NCBI GenBank assembly: GCA_027604185.1
Contig: JADGKB010000111.1
Location: 1-43,202 of the forward strand
Direction: 5' to 3'
DNA: 43,202 bases
Source: Boothiomyces macroporosus
Lineage: Eukaryota; Chytridiomycota; Chytridiomycetes; Rhizophydiales; Terramycetaceae
Each line of letters begins with the position of its first letter. The first letter of the stretch is position 1. Below are positions 1 to 10,200 of the stretch, one piece after another. Position numbers and translations under genes: made by a program. Below the pieces are notes generated by a model that worked only from the letters and a program-made list of their open reading frames with translations, made no database searches and was not told the DNA's origin.

Positions 1-2
1 CT

Positions 3-737
3 GATGATTTCCTTCCTCACATTACTGTCGGGTATGACGAAAGGGACTGGTTCGAAGCTGACAATGTCTACAAGACCAAACACACTTGTATCAAGGATAT
101 CCAACTTGTTAATGGGTGCAACCCTCAACTTCCATTTTTGGATGAATATGTTGAAGAATTCCCAATTTCTGTTCCAGGAAACCCATTCCAAGTCAACTTT
201 AATATCTTGGATGCTTCCAGCGTTCCATTCACTCCTGCAGACTCTACCCTTGTCCAGACTCTCGATTACTCTTTGGTTCAACCATTATTTGACCAAATCA
301 ACTCTGCGTTTGGAGGAAATTTGGTTGCTTTGGGCAGTGCGGGCATTCCAATCTTTTCCTCCTTTGAATACATTCATGGTTTATCATATGTATTGACCAT
401 GGACAAGATTAACCAAATCGCTCAAGAAAATGGCATCCAATATGCCCAATTCGACATTGCCTGTGTAGCTAAACAAACTGGTGTTTCCCCACTTGACAAA
501 AAGAGACATACCATCTACAGCGTCTTGGTCAGATCTGATGATTTACTCAGTATTAGAAAGGCAATCTACGCAGAGTACTTGGCTGCTGGCGGTCCACCTT
601 CCAACTTTAACCCAGACGACTTTTTACCATTCTTTAACGTTGCTTTCGATTCTGGTTTACAAGCTGATTTGTTGGAAAGAGATTTGGTTTTCAAGCACTA
701 CAAGACTTGCATTGCTCCAGTAGAATATTTCATATAA
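3..737 (+). CDS. Possible tandem 2H-phosphoesterase-like protein, 3' part
   Basis: The reading frame is open from base 3, so the 5' end lies outside the window; 244 residues are visible, ending at a TAA just before an AATAAA. The first visible residues read DDFLPHITVGYD, the H-x-T motif with a following glycine that is typical of the second motif of 2H (LigT-like) phosphoesterases, including the fungal 'Swiss Army knife RNA repair-like' proteins. Near the C-terminus (bases about 612-650) the pattern recurs as DDFLPFFNVAFD and is followed in both cases by a similar stretch ending in K-x-C-I. This suggests two repeated domains, the second having lost the His and Thr. Family assignment is by motif only and could be wrong; coding status is good. 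No intron is needed. Confidence 0.5.
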   Translation, partial: DDFLPHITVGYDERDWFEADNVYKTKHTCIKDIQLVNGCNPQLPFLDEYVEEFPISVPGNPFQVNFNILDASSVPFTPADSTLVQTLDYSLVQPLFDQINSAFGGNLVALGSAGIPIFSSFEYIHGLSYVLTMDKINQIAQENGIQYAQFDIACVAKQTGVSPLDKKRHTIYSVLVRSDDLLSIRKAIYAEYLAAGGPPSNFNPDDFLPFFNVAFDSGLQADLLERDLVFKHYKTCIAPVEYFI

Positions 738-1270
738 ATAAAGCAAATCTACTTTTACAGCACAGTTGATTGATTCAAAGTGGCTAAGGGGATTGTCTGT
801 TGCTGCAAGGAAATAAGCTTTCCTACTCTAGTACTGCTCGCCATGTCGTGAACCGACTTGGAAGGACTTTTACCATTCACCAAGAGATCTTGCAATTACA
901 CTCTAGATCAGAATGACATATATGGGTCTTGTGACCAGTATACATTTTCTATTCCTCCGCTTTTGAATTCCCTATCCACCCAAAGCTGTTTGTTTTAGAT
1001 GAAGAGCCTAAGACGGTTGCTCCAGCGCCCACTTTTTTCCCTTCACCGTAACAGCAAAACCGCAGGTCAAATAGAATCAAGACTTTTTCCACTGCTTCAT
1101 ACCAGTCTAGATACTAGGAAATAAATTTTTCCGAAAGTAGTTTGGTTACGGTTTCAACTCTAACCACTTTGCACGAATGTTTCACTTTCCGTATTGGGAT
1201 GTAAAGTCGCGAGATAGTCTGGGCTCCTTGGTTAAAAACTGGATAAAATTGCATCAATCATAAAATAGAC
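738..1270. other. Intergenic, no gene recognised
   Basis: About 530 bases between the end of the first gene and the cupredoxin-like gene. I see no convincing reading frame on either strand, no tRNA-like structure and no obvious repeat. It presumably holds the 3' end of the upstream gene and the promoter of the downstream one. Confidence 0.5.
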
Positions 1271-1720
1271 ATGCACCTCTTCTTTTTGGTTTCTTTTGTA
1301 CTTGCGGGCACGATAAACATTCGCCTGTCAAACCAATTTAGCACGACACAGCTGAATTTGTATGAAATGGATACCGTAATGTTTTATGTAGACTCTGGAA
1401 ATCATACCGTTACACAGGTTCCTGATGGACAGTCTTGCTCACCACAGCAGAATGGATTTGATTCGAAACTGTTACATGCACCAATGAACTTTCCAGTAAC
1501 TTTTAATACCAGCGGAGACTTCTTTTTCGCTTCGTTGTTTGGAAGCGACTGCCAAAATGGATACAGACTTAAAGTAGTGGTGAATGGCAGACCGCAAGCA
1601 CCCCCTGTTGTTTATATGCGTCTGAATCCAAGTATACAGCAACAATCTACGAAAAAGAATGATTCCCAAAAGTTATATAGCAATCTGTACCTGCTCTTAG
1701 TATTTCTACTTTTAATATAA
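1271..1720 (+). CDS. Cupredoxin-like, probably GPI-anchored surface protein
   Basis: 149 aa. A hydrophobic N-terminus (residues 1-13) looks like a signal peptide, and the last 12 or so residues are hydrophobic after a polar Ser/Lys/Asn stretch, as in GPI-anchored proteins. The middle resembles the cupredoxin fold of fungal 'extracellular serine-rich' proteins and plant phytocyanins: MDTVMFYVDSGNHTVTQ, then C56, GFDS, FNTSGDFFF and C94. C56 and C94 would form the usual disulfide. His45 matches the first copper ligand. The other usual positions (Cys, His and Met near residues 88-98) hold Ser/Leu, Asp93 and Tyr98, so copper binding is probably lost. Function is likely at the cell surface or wall. 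Single exon. Confidence 0.6.
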   Translation: MHLFFLVSFVLAGTINIRLSNQFSTTQLNLYEMDTVMFYVDSGNHTVTQVPDGQSCSPQQNGFDSKLLHAPMNFPVTFNTSGDFFFASLFGSDCQNGYRLKVVVNGRPQAPPVVYMRLNPSIQQQSTKKNDSQKLYSNLYLLLVFLLLI

Positions 1721-1847
1721 TGATTTTTTACTTTCTACATAATTTGATTACATTCCACGAGTAATCACATTCCCACATTCCCGCTTTGACAGGCAATAGC
1801 GTAAGAAAACTAGTTTATAAATTCACCGAGATTTCTAATTATTTATT

Positions 1848-2591
1848 CTATGAACTACTTGAACTAACAGATGAAGAGGATATATTCATCGATTTTGCAA
1901 GTGGTGATGGCGTTAGTGGTTTATTTGGCAGAAATTGGCTAAGGTCTATTGGTATCCTGTCCTGCTCTGTGAAATTAAATTCTGTTTCATTTATAGGTGA
2001 AGGCAGTGGTGGAGAATCTGCTCTAGCAAAAGAATGTTTGGAATCACCAGAATTAAAGCTGAATTCTCTTTTCATATAAGATTGGTATGATCTTATTCCA
2101 AACACGGCTGCGACTACCAGGAATACTGATATACCAAAAGATAGTAGAATGATTGTGGTTGATGTTAAACTGGTGCCATTGTTCATTCCATCTGAAGGTG
2201 TAGTATTTGTTGGGGTACTGGTTGGAGGAGCAATTGGACTACCATCCACATTTCCTTGGTTTATTTGGCCCACTTGATTCTGGTCAGAATTTGAAATCTG
2301 TGTTTTATTCGTAGGAAGTGAAATGGAATTAATTTGTATTGGCTTGTTGGTATTTTGGTTTGACGTGTTGGGAATGTGCTCCTTTGGCGGTGGATTTGCA
2401 ACTGGAACAGGATTTGGCTGAGGAGGGGGAGTATTCCAAGGCAAATGGCTATGTGTGTGATTTACAAGACTTCCCTGTACAAATGTAGGAGTTGGTGAAG
2501 GTGCATGTGTTACAGAAGTGGTATTTTCACCAGCTATCGTGCTGTAAGTGATTGCAGCCACCGAAAGTAACTGAAAGAACAACCACTTCAT
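1848..2591 (-). CDS. Mucin-like single-pass membrane protein
   Basis: 247 aa counted from the ATG at 2591, chosen because it begins a clear signal peptide (MKWLFFQLLSVAAITYS); the frame extends further upstream but without sense. The ectodomain (about 20-170) is rich in Ser, Thr, Pro and Asn with many N-x-S/T sites. One membrane helix follows (STTIILLSFGISVFLVVAAV), then a cytoplasmic tail of about 75 residues beginning with basic residues and rich in Pro and Ser, ending in a poly-serine run. The layout is that of cell-surface sensors or adhesins, but I recognise no family. It resembles in plan, not in sequence, the proteins at 11.1, 11.9 and 12.7 kb. Confidence 0.65.
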   Translation of the reverse strand: MKWLFFQLLSVAAITYSTIAGENTTSVTHAPSPTPTFVQGSLVNHTHSHLPWNTPPPQPNPVPVANPPPKEHIPNTSNQNTNKPIQINSISLPTNKTQISNSDQNQVGQINQGNVDGSPIAPPTSTPTNTTPSDGMNNGTSLTSTTIILLSFGISVFLVVAAVFGIRSYQSYMKREFSFNSGDSKHSFARADSPPLPSPINETEFNFTEQDRIPIDLSQFLPNKPLTPSPLAKSMNISSSSVSSSSS

Positions 2592-3462
2592 TCTATTTTC
2601 TAAAACAAATTTTCTGAATTGCGTTTCTAAATAAGGACGGGGTCGACGTGGGCTCAGCGTTATTGATGGGGACGCCTCAAACGTGTAAATGATTGCAGTC
2701 CAATTTGGGCTTTTACAAATCAGATTCTGAGCTACCAGATGGTAAGACATGTAAAGTTATTTTCAGGTCCTCGTTTATACCATTGCAACAGAACAGAGCG
2801 ATGAGTTTCTGTCAATAACGGATGAAACATGCGCCGCTTAACCGTACACATTAATTCGGAATTCAAGGTAAAACCAATTGATAGAATGACAGACTGCGCC
2901 TTTAGGTTTTTATGACGCAAGGATTTGTACTTGCAGATGGCAATGCTATTGAAATGGCATAGATGCCCCTTGAACGAACCGCTTTAAGATACTGAACTGG
3001 ATCACACTCATAAAAGCTTGTATTTTCATACTTGAGGAAAGCTGATTTCGTTTTATTAGTAGTTGAAAAATGTTGTCTAATACTGGTTTAGATTGCATTG
3101 GGTTTTCGTTGAGCTCATAAACTATATATTCAAATATGTTTGCGACAGACTCTGTTCAGGTATTATTTCTATTCCCTTCACACCAACTTTGTGTTCCTAT
3201 TTACAGCCAATTGAATACAAACAGCCAGAAAGTAAAACCACTGCTAAATTTCATGTGGCAATTGAAAGAATTCAAAATCATAAATCAAATTTGTTTTTCT
3301 CATATTCCGGGGCTAACACTTACCCTATAAGATTTCCCCGCCTCATCCCTAGCTTGAATCTATTTTTCAAACAACTTTTATGCATTGTGTTGGATTTATA
3401 TTCCATATTGCTCCGCCACGAGTTTTGTGTGTTTTCTGTCACAAACTTAAAATTTTTTTGAA
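2592..3462. other. Divergent intergenic region
   Basis: About 870 bases between two divergent genes. Short frames exist on both strands (for example 3093-3461 plus, 2732-2920 minus) but have no recognisable content. It probably contains both promoters. Confidence 0.45.
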
Positions 3463-4665
3463 ATGGAGATCGAAATTCGTGCTTATGACGATGATGAAGA
3501 AAGTATTCATAGCACACACACTGAAGATAGCAGTGCTCAAATGGAACATGAAGACATACCTGATGGTGATGATGTAGCTTTGCGTTTTACCCAAAATGAA
3601 GAATACATGGAAGCTGAAATTGAACAGTGGGAAACGAGAGAATTGAAGAAAACAAATAGTGCCGGAGTGCCTATTAAATTAGTAGTTAAGCCTCAAGCAT
3701 CAAAAATGTCGCATAGATTATTGAATCCCTATATTTACAGAAACATTAAAGACATTGATGGTCTAGCTGGTTTGGCAACCATGTTGAATACACCACCCAA
3801 CTGGGAGGAAAAGTATAATCAAGTTAAGGAAAAAAGGACTGTAATACACTCGTTAACTGCCCTCCGTAGGTTACCAATTGAAACACGTGAAAGTGATGTC
3901 CAAACTCAGTTTGGTTCCTTGGTTTCAATGATTGCAACTCATCTTGATATTGGACTTCAAGTCAAATTAGAAACCAAAATTATTGTGGGTGGTATGTTTA
4001 CAAAAAATGAATATGATGTTAGATCAAGGACTGATCCACATTTTTTGGGTGAAAATAACCGTCATTTAATTGCATCCGAAGCTAAAAGGAGCGCAACTTT
4101 TGGGGATAGAGGAGTTTGGTATTACAGATCAAGGGGGATTCAAACTTTAAGTGCCTTATATAGATATGGTTGTCCAACATTTCTATACACGCAAAATATT
4201 TTCAAAGTGTTTGTGGAAAATGCCGAAAGAAATGCGATCTACACTTATCCTTACAATGACGACACTTCTCTTTCTGAACATGTAAGGTCAACACTGGTTC
4301 AACCTATGGGAAGCAATTTAATTAAAGCCATCGTTATCTGTTTGTTGTCAGAAAGGAACAAACCAGAAAAAGGAATAGATGATGAAGTCAAAATTGAATT
4401 GAAACTCGAAACTCCAATTAAAGGGGAAAATATTCCAAAACAATTGTATTTATCTACCAAAAAACCACCTACAAATAAATCAGAAAGAAGTTCAATTCAG
4501 AACAAAAAGCCTCGGTATGTATCTGGGTATGTTGACGGGCAACCTGTCTACACAGAAATACGTGTTTATTCTGGTGATGAGGTTGAAGAAGTTGAAGCAG
4601 AAATAGCTGAGGAAGAAAAGCGGTTTAAAAAAGAAAACAGTGAAAAGACATTAATTGAAAAATAA
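3463..4665 (+). CDS. Possible PD-(D/E)XK nuclease-like protein
   Basis: 400 aa, acidic N-terminus (1-60), and a highly charged C-terminus (about 365-400, Glu/Lys rich). The central part (about 140-265) has the look of a restriction-endonuclease-like fold: Asp191 in RTDPHF, then Glu206-x-Lys208 in ASEAKRS, followed by a helix with Arg224 and Gln227 (SRGIQTLSALY), the order expected for D...ExK plus the downstream Q/R helix. Such domains occur in many fungal lineage-expanded proteins, some of which are linked to Crinkler-like effectors or transposons. I see no transposase, no terminal repeats and no signal peptide. The fold assignment is inference from a short motif; the gene itself looks real and is intronless. 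Confidence 0.5.
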   Translation: MEIEIRAYDDDEESIHSTHTEDSSAQMEHEDIPDGDDVALRFTQNEEYMEAEIEQWETRELKKTNSAGVPIKLVVKPQASKMSHRLLNPYIYRNIKDIDGLAGLATMLNTPPNWEEKYNQVKEKRTVIHSLTALRRLPIETRESDVQTQFGSLVSMIATHLDIGLQVKLETKIIVGGMFTKNEYDVRSRTDPHFLGENNRHLIASEAKRSATFGDRGVWYYRSRGIQTLSALYRYGCPTFLYTQNIFKVFVENAERNAIYTYPYNDDTSLSEHVRSTLVQPMGSNLIKAIVICLLSERNKPEKGIDDEVKIELKLETPIKGENIPKQLYLSTKKPPTNKSERSSIQNKKPRYVSGYVDGQPVYTEIRVYSGDEVEEVEAEIAEEEKRFKKENSEKTLIEK

Positions 4666-4795
4666 AAGGAGTGTAATTATTTTAATGGATGGTTAGCTCC
4701 AATGTATTTTACTAGGAATTAAGACGGGTAATATGGTATTTTGTTTTCAAAATGCGCCAGCACATGTCACAGATTAATGGTAAAACAGAAAAGTA

Positions 4796-5128
4796 CTAAT
4801 CTTTGACAATGACTTTGACTGTATTCGCCATCTTGCTATTGCTGATTAGATGTGTACTGTATATCCCATATGTGCTAAACTCTTGGCCATCAATCACAGG
4901 ATTGCTGATTGTGTATCCTAACCCCACTCTGTTTCCTAATGTTGCTTTTGGGTCCAAACTTAGGAATCGTACAAAGTCGATTAGCGGCAGCCAAAGCACC
5001 AAAGGTACAATCAAGAGAAAAATACCAGGTAGTGTCAAAAGCAGTGCTACTGAATATAAAAAAGTAGTTTTACAGTTTCTTTGTAAGGGACTTGCCGGAA
5101 TCAATGAATCCCTGTCAAGCAAATTCAT
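4796..5128 (-). CDS. Small membrane-anchored protein, unknown
   Basis: 110 aa. A cytosolic-looking N-terminus of about 20 residues with Arg and Lys precedes one long hydrophobic stretch (about 23-50, FLYSVALLLTLPGIFLLIVP onward), then about 60 polar residues. Codon choice resembles neighbouring genes. A plus-strand frame (4803-5153) covers the same bases; I prefer the minus strand because of the orderly membrane-protein plan. It would be divergent from the seven-helix gene that starts about 100 bp away. No family recognised. Confidence 0.4.
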   Translation of the reverse strand: MNLLDRDSLIPASPLQRNCKTTFLYSVALLLTLPGIFLLIVPLVLWLPLIDFVRFLSLDPKATLGNRVGLGYTISNPVIDGQEFSTYGIYSTHLISNSKMANTVKVIVKD

Positions 5129-5190
5129 AAATTCAACACCAAGATTAAAATGATAAATTTAATCTTGATATCAATTCAACGATAAACGCT

Positions 5191-5213
5191 CGCGAAATTT
5201 GAAAACGTCACTC
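5191..5213 (+). promoter_or_regulatory. Shared CGCGAAA / ACGTCAC promoter elements
   Basis: CGCGAAA (5191-5197), like an SCB/E2F-type site, is followed by AAAACGTCACTC (5202-5213), which contains a CRE-like TGACGT in reverse. The ATG of the seven-helix gene follows 15 bases later. The same 12 bases and a CGCGAAA also occur just upstream of its paralogue at 25110-25140. The factor names are only motif resemblance. Confidence 0.35.
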
Positions 5214-5228
5214 AATATTTTTGACAAA

Positions 5229-6826
5229 ATGATACTATATTTCTTGATACAGTTGTATTCGACTCAATTAGTTATAGAAAGTCAGTTTAAAGCAAAGAAT
5301 TGCGCGGGACCACCAGATACGATTTATGGATTCAATGTACCTGATGTTACTGCTTATGCAAGCTCGTCAAACTATACCTGGCCAACGTTCTGGACTTTTC
5401 ATGCTTCTCAAGCAACAATTGGGTCTTGTGGTAACTTGGCAGTCTCGATTCCTGGTTCTTGTTGTATAGAATCCTTGGATTACCCTGACTCTGCTCCTTA
5501 CAATAGTGGAATTCCTAAGCTCTATGTTGACAAAAATAGCGTGAATGATGTAGTAATGCCAAGTGTGGATGGAACCCAGTATTGCTATGTAGAAGCTAGT
5601 GATTTCAACGATTATTCATCTCTATTTGGCTATCGATTTGTTTACCTTTTACCAAATGGAGATAGCTGTATTGATAATACGTTCAAATGCAATAATGGTG
5701 TATTAAAGATTTATAATGGTACTGGATGTCAAGGGTCAGTTAAAACTATTACACTTACTACCACATCAACTCCATATGTTGGTAAATCGAATTAATATAG
5801 GTTTGGCTGGTAGTATAAATGCTCAATTAATAACTATTACTCAGGGTAATTTGATTGTATCTTGGGTGGTTGATTTGCCTTGGAAATATGTCATTGCTCA
5901 TTGGAACGGTGTTGGAATAGTGTGTGCGATATTCTTTTTTTTAGGAATGATAATTGGACTGTCGCTGTTTGTCAAGGATATATTGTATCTAACAAAAACC
6001 AAAGATTTTGCTCCGTCAAAGTTATTGGCAGTATGTGCGAAACTCTTTTGGTTCTTGTATGTGCTGGTAAGTTTTCTGTACTGGGCAGTCTTGTTTCCTA
6101 CTACAGAGGTTGTAGCGCAGTTTAGTGAAGTTGTGGCTGTATCGCTGGCTATTGCTTCCATCTTGTCTGTATTCAGTTCGCTCTACATCTTGTTTTCTCT
6201 CTTTCCATCGCTCAAACTGCCATTCAAAGTCGCTGGCTATGTCTTTATTTTGCTGCTCCACTTTGGCTTATATGGAAGCATGTACTACAATTATTACTTT
6301 AATGGCGGTGACAATAACATTTACTATTCCAGTGATTGGGCTAGTTTATCCGTATCGCTTAATCAGTGGTACAATTATTACTTGTATTGGTAATTATTAC
6401 TCAATTAGGATACTGTGGATGTTTGTATTTGACACTTTTGTTCCAGTAACTGTTGGGCTGCGCATAATCTCACTCAAGAATTCCAAAAACTTTATCGAAG
6501 CAATTCCCCTCCTATTGCAGCACAACCAAAAGTTGATTTATTGGATTCTCGGCCAGGTACTCGGATTCATCTTTTACTACATCATTAGTTTCATAAAGTT
6601 CAATACTTATCTATGTGGTAATGACTTGATGTACTTGAACATGTCTGCTTTTCTCACTTTTTGCCTGATCATGCATGGTGTATTCACTGATTTGATTATT
6701 GAAATTATTATCAATTTGACCAAACAGAATTACACCAATAGTCCGTTGAAGGTAAAGGATACGAAGAGAGGGAAACCTGTAACGAGCGAGCCAACTTCAC
6801 CTTCTGGAACTATGGAGTTGTTGTAG
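5229..6826 (+). CDS. Seven-helix protein with cysteine-rich ectodomain (copy 1)
   Basis: Exons 5229-5781, 5801-6389 and 6409-6826, separated by two 19-nt introns; spliced product 519 aa. I chose the ATG at 5229, which starts a signal-like segment (MILYFLIQLYSTQLVIES). The ectodomain (to about residue 220) has the pattern C-x-GPPDT...SCGN...SCC...YC...LPNG-x-SCIDN...C...GC. Seven hydrophobic helices and a basic/Ser/Thr tail follow. The protein aligns along its whole length with the genes at 23554-25092 and, more weakly, 36955-38397: shared blocks include GPPDT, LPNG-x-CIDN, LF(W)xLY and the GND...Y pair before the last helix. The alignment across both junctions (for example YW-x-x-FVF) supports the introns. 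It is likely a plasma-membrane receptor; ligand and family are unknown to me. Confidence 0.75.
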
Positions 6827-6985
6827 GAATATATTTTTTTGAATCTTTATCTTTAACTCTATTATCTAACCTTGTAGTATTTTAACAGTATAGTCTATTT
6901 GATCCGTGCTATCATCTAGTTTTTAGTATTATTCTGAAACTCTAAAGTAATTTTAAACATGTATTTCTACCTCAATAGATATTTT

Positions 6986-7150
6986 CATAATAGAGATACT
7001 CATAATAGAGGTACTCATAATAAGGGTTCTAATAATAGAGATCCCCATAATAAGGATTCTCATAATAGAGATACTCATAATAGAGATACTCATAATAAGG
7101 GTTCTAATAATAGAGATCCCCATAATAAGGATTCTCATAATAGAGATACT
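6986..7150. repeat. 15-bp minisatellite with 75-bp higher-order repeat
   Basis: Eleven tandem 15-bp units of the type CATAATAGAGATACT. Five variant units form a 75-bp block that is repeated a second time, so the array grew by copying blocks of five. It lies about 95 bp upstream of the SF3B1 start codon. Although the array is open in some frames (HNRDT-like pentapeptides on plus), nothing suggests that it is translated. Confidence 0.9.
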
Positions 7151-7245
7151 CATGGTAAACAGGTCGGTAAGAGAGAATATCTAAAGCCACAGTTAGGGTT
7201 GAGGTTACTAATTAAGAGATTCAAACTTTTTTTGTTGATCAGAAA

Positions 7246-10200
7246 ATGGACTACAACAATATTTATGAATACGACACAGAGCTTCCCAATGAAAAGGAAT
7301 TGAAAAAGAAGCTGAGCTCATACTCAATGCCCGCGGATATCCAGCAGGATATTCTCAACGAAAAGGAAGAGACAGGTAACAATTACTAACAAGATTACAT
7401 GCAAATAAGACAAGAAGAAAAGCAACTGCGGGAAAATGATTACCAGAAACAGAGACTCAACCGCCAACTATCGCCAGAGCGAGTGGATGCTTTTAAACGA
7501 GAAAGCGAAGGAAAGAGCTACAAGCAAGTAATGAAAGAAAGAGAAGAAGAGTTTGAAAAAAGAAGAGAAAGAAAAAGACAATTGGATCAAGTAAATGTTC
7601 CTTCAGGTGGAGGCAGATGGGATCAGAAACCTGGCAGCGATTGGGAAACTGATGAACCAAAATCAAAAGGGAGATGGGATCAACCAACACCTGTAGGCCA
7701 GTATGGAGAAACACCTAAAGGTCAATATGGAGAAACACCTAAAGGTCAATATGGAGAAACCCCTAAAAAGAAATCGAGATGGGATGTGTCTGATACCCCT
7801 GTACAACAAACCCCAACTCAACAGACACCTAGGGAACAACGATACATGTCTGATGAAGAATTGAACCAAATGTTTCCTCCTGGTTACGAAATATTGGAGC
7901 CGCCTGCTAATTACCAGCCAATTAGAACACCTGCTAGAAAGCTACAACAGACGCCAATGAGACAAGATGGATTCGCAATGCAAGAAGATACAAAGTATGA
8001 AACGCCTCCTGAAATCCCTGGTGTTCAAGGGCTGGAGTTCTTTAAAAATGAAGATGCGCAATATTTTGGAAAGTTGATGGACAATAAGGATGACATGGAA
8101 TTGTCAATTGAAGAATTAAAGGAACGTAAAGTAATGAGATTGCTTTTAAAAATTAAAAATGGATCTCCTCAAGTACGAAGAGTTGCTCTAAGACAAATCA
8201 CTGATGGGGCTAGATTATTAGGAGCAGGACCGATTTTCAATCATATACTACCATTGCTAATGTCTCCTACTATTGAAGAACAAGAGAGACACATGTTGGT
8301 TAAAGTCATTGATAGAGTCATGTACAAACTAGACGATCTAGTGCGTCCATACTGCCACAAAATACTTGTAGTAATTGAACCAATGTTGATCGATACTGAT
8401 TATTATGCAAGAATTGAAGGAAGAGAAATCATTAGTAATTTAGCTAAAGCAGCTGGTCTTGCAACTATGATTGCTACAATGAGACCAGATATCGATCATG
8501 AAGATGAATATGTTAGAAACACTACTTCAAGAGCGTTTGCTGTCGTTGCTTCTGCTTTAGGTAAGTTTTATAATCCTTGAGGATTATTTTGATGGGTATT
8601 AACAATAGGTATCCCTGCACTTGTTCCCTTTTTGAAAGCCGTATGTAAATCTAAAAAATCTTGGCAGGCTAGACACACTGGAACAAAGATTGTGCAGCAG
8701 ATTGCTATTTTATTGGGGTGTGCTGTACTGCCTCATTTGAAATCACTAGTAGATGCTATTGGAAATGGGCTAGTTGATGAGCAACCAAAAGTCAGGACAA
8801 TGACTGCTTTGGCTATATCTGCTTTGGCTGAAGCTGCTTCTCCTTATGGTATTGAATCATTCCAATCTGTTTTACAAAATCTCATGGCTGGTATCAAGCA
8901 ACATAGAGGTAAAAGTTTGGCTGCGTTCTTTAAAGCAATCGGTAATTATTAGTTAATCAAGGTTTCATAATCCCATTATTTGATGCTACTTCTGCCAACG
9001 CCTATACCAAGAGCATTATGAAACATTTAACTGCTCAATTCGAGACACCAGACGAAGAAATGAAAAAGATTGTGCTTAAAGTAGTATCTCAATGTGTATC
9101 TACTGAACTGGATCCTGCATTTATCAAGAACGAGATCTTGCCAAAATATTTCCGGTATTTCTGGATTAGAAGAATGGCGCTAGACAGAAGAAATTACAAG
9201 CAAGTGGTGGAAACAACTGCACAAATCGCCCAAAAAGTTTCAGTTTCAGAGATTCTTGGAAGGATTATTGAAGATTTAAAAGATGAAAGTGAGCCATTCC
9301 GTAAAATGACAATGGAAACAATTGAGGAAATTGTTAAAAATTTGGGATCTGCGGATATAGATGATCGAATGGTTGAAGTACTATTGGACGGTGTATTGTA
9401 TGCATTCCAAGAACAAACTGCTGAAGACGACGGAATTTTAAATGGCTTTGGTACAATTGTAAACTCTTTGGGTCTTCGCTGTAAGCAATACCTACCTCAA
9501 ATCTGCTCTACCATCTTGTGGCGATTAAACAACAAATCAGCCAAAGTTCGTCAACAAGCAGCTGATTTAATATCTAAAATTGCTACTGTAATGAAGCAAT
9601 GTGGCGAAGAAAAACTTATGGGACAATTAGGTGTTGTTCTTTTCGAATATCTTGGTGAAGAGTACCCAGAAGTATTAGGAAGCATCATCAAAGCATTGAA
9701 ATCTATTGTAAATGTCATTGGAATGTCGAGTATGACTCCTCCAATCAAAGATTTGTTGCCTCGAATGACACCAATTCTAAAAAACAGACACGAAAAAGTT
9801 CAAGAGCATTGGTAAATATTTATTAATTGTAGTATTGATCTAGTGGGTAGAATTGCAGACAGAGGTGCTGAATTTGTGTCTGCTAGGGAATGGATGCGTA
9901 TTTGTTTCGAATTGCTGGATATGTTGCATGCGCACAAGAAATCTATTCGAAGAGCAGCAGTGAATACCTTTGGGTATATCGCCAAGGCAATTGGTCCTCA
10001 AGATGTTTTGGCTACATTATTGAACAATCTTAAAGTACAAGAGCGTCAAAACAGAGTGTGTACAACTGTTGCTATTGCAATTGTCGCTGAAACTTGTTCA
10101 CCGTTCACTGTTCTTCCAGCTCTAATGAATGAATACAGAGTTCCAGAGCTTAATGTTCAAAACGGTTGCTTGAAAGCTCTTTCTTTTTTGTTTGAATACA

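Noticed and set aside
1786..2079. Plus-strand frame of 97 codons
   Set aside because: Antisense shadow of the mucin-like gene, without ATG-supported structure.
4803..5153. Plus-strand small hydrophobic protein
   Set aside because: Antisense to the minus-strand frame at 4796-5128, which has the more regular membrane-protein plan and codon use.
7193..7202. Telomere-like TTAGGG
   Set aside because: A single copy only, not an array.
6959..7303. Protein made of HNRDT-type repeats
   Set aside because: It is simply the 15-bp minisatellite read in an open frame (15 is divisible by three); it has no other protein-like features, and it overlaps the SF3B1 5' end.
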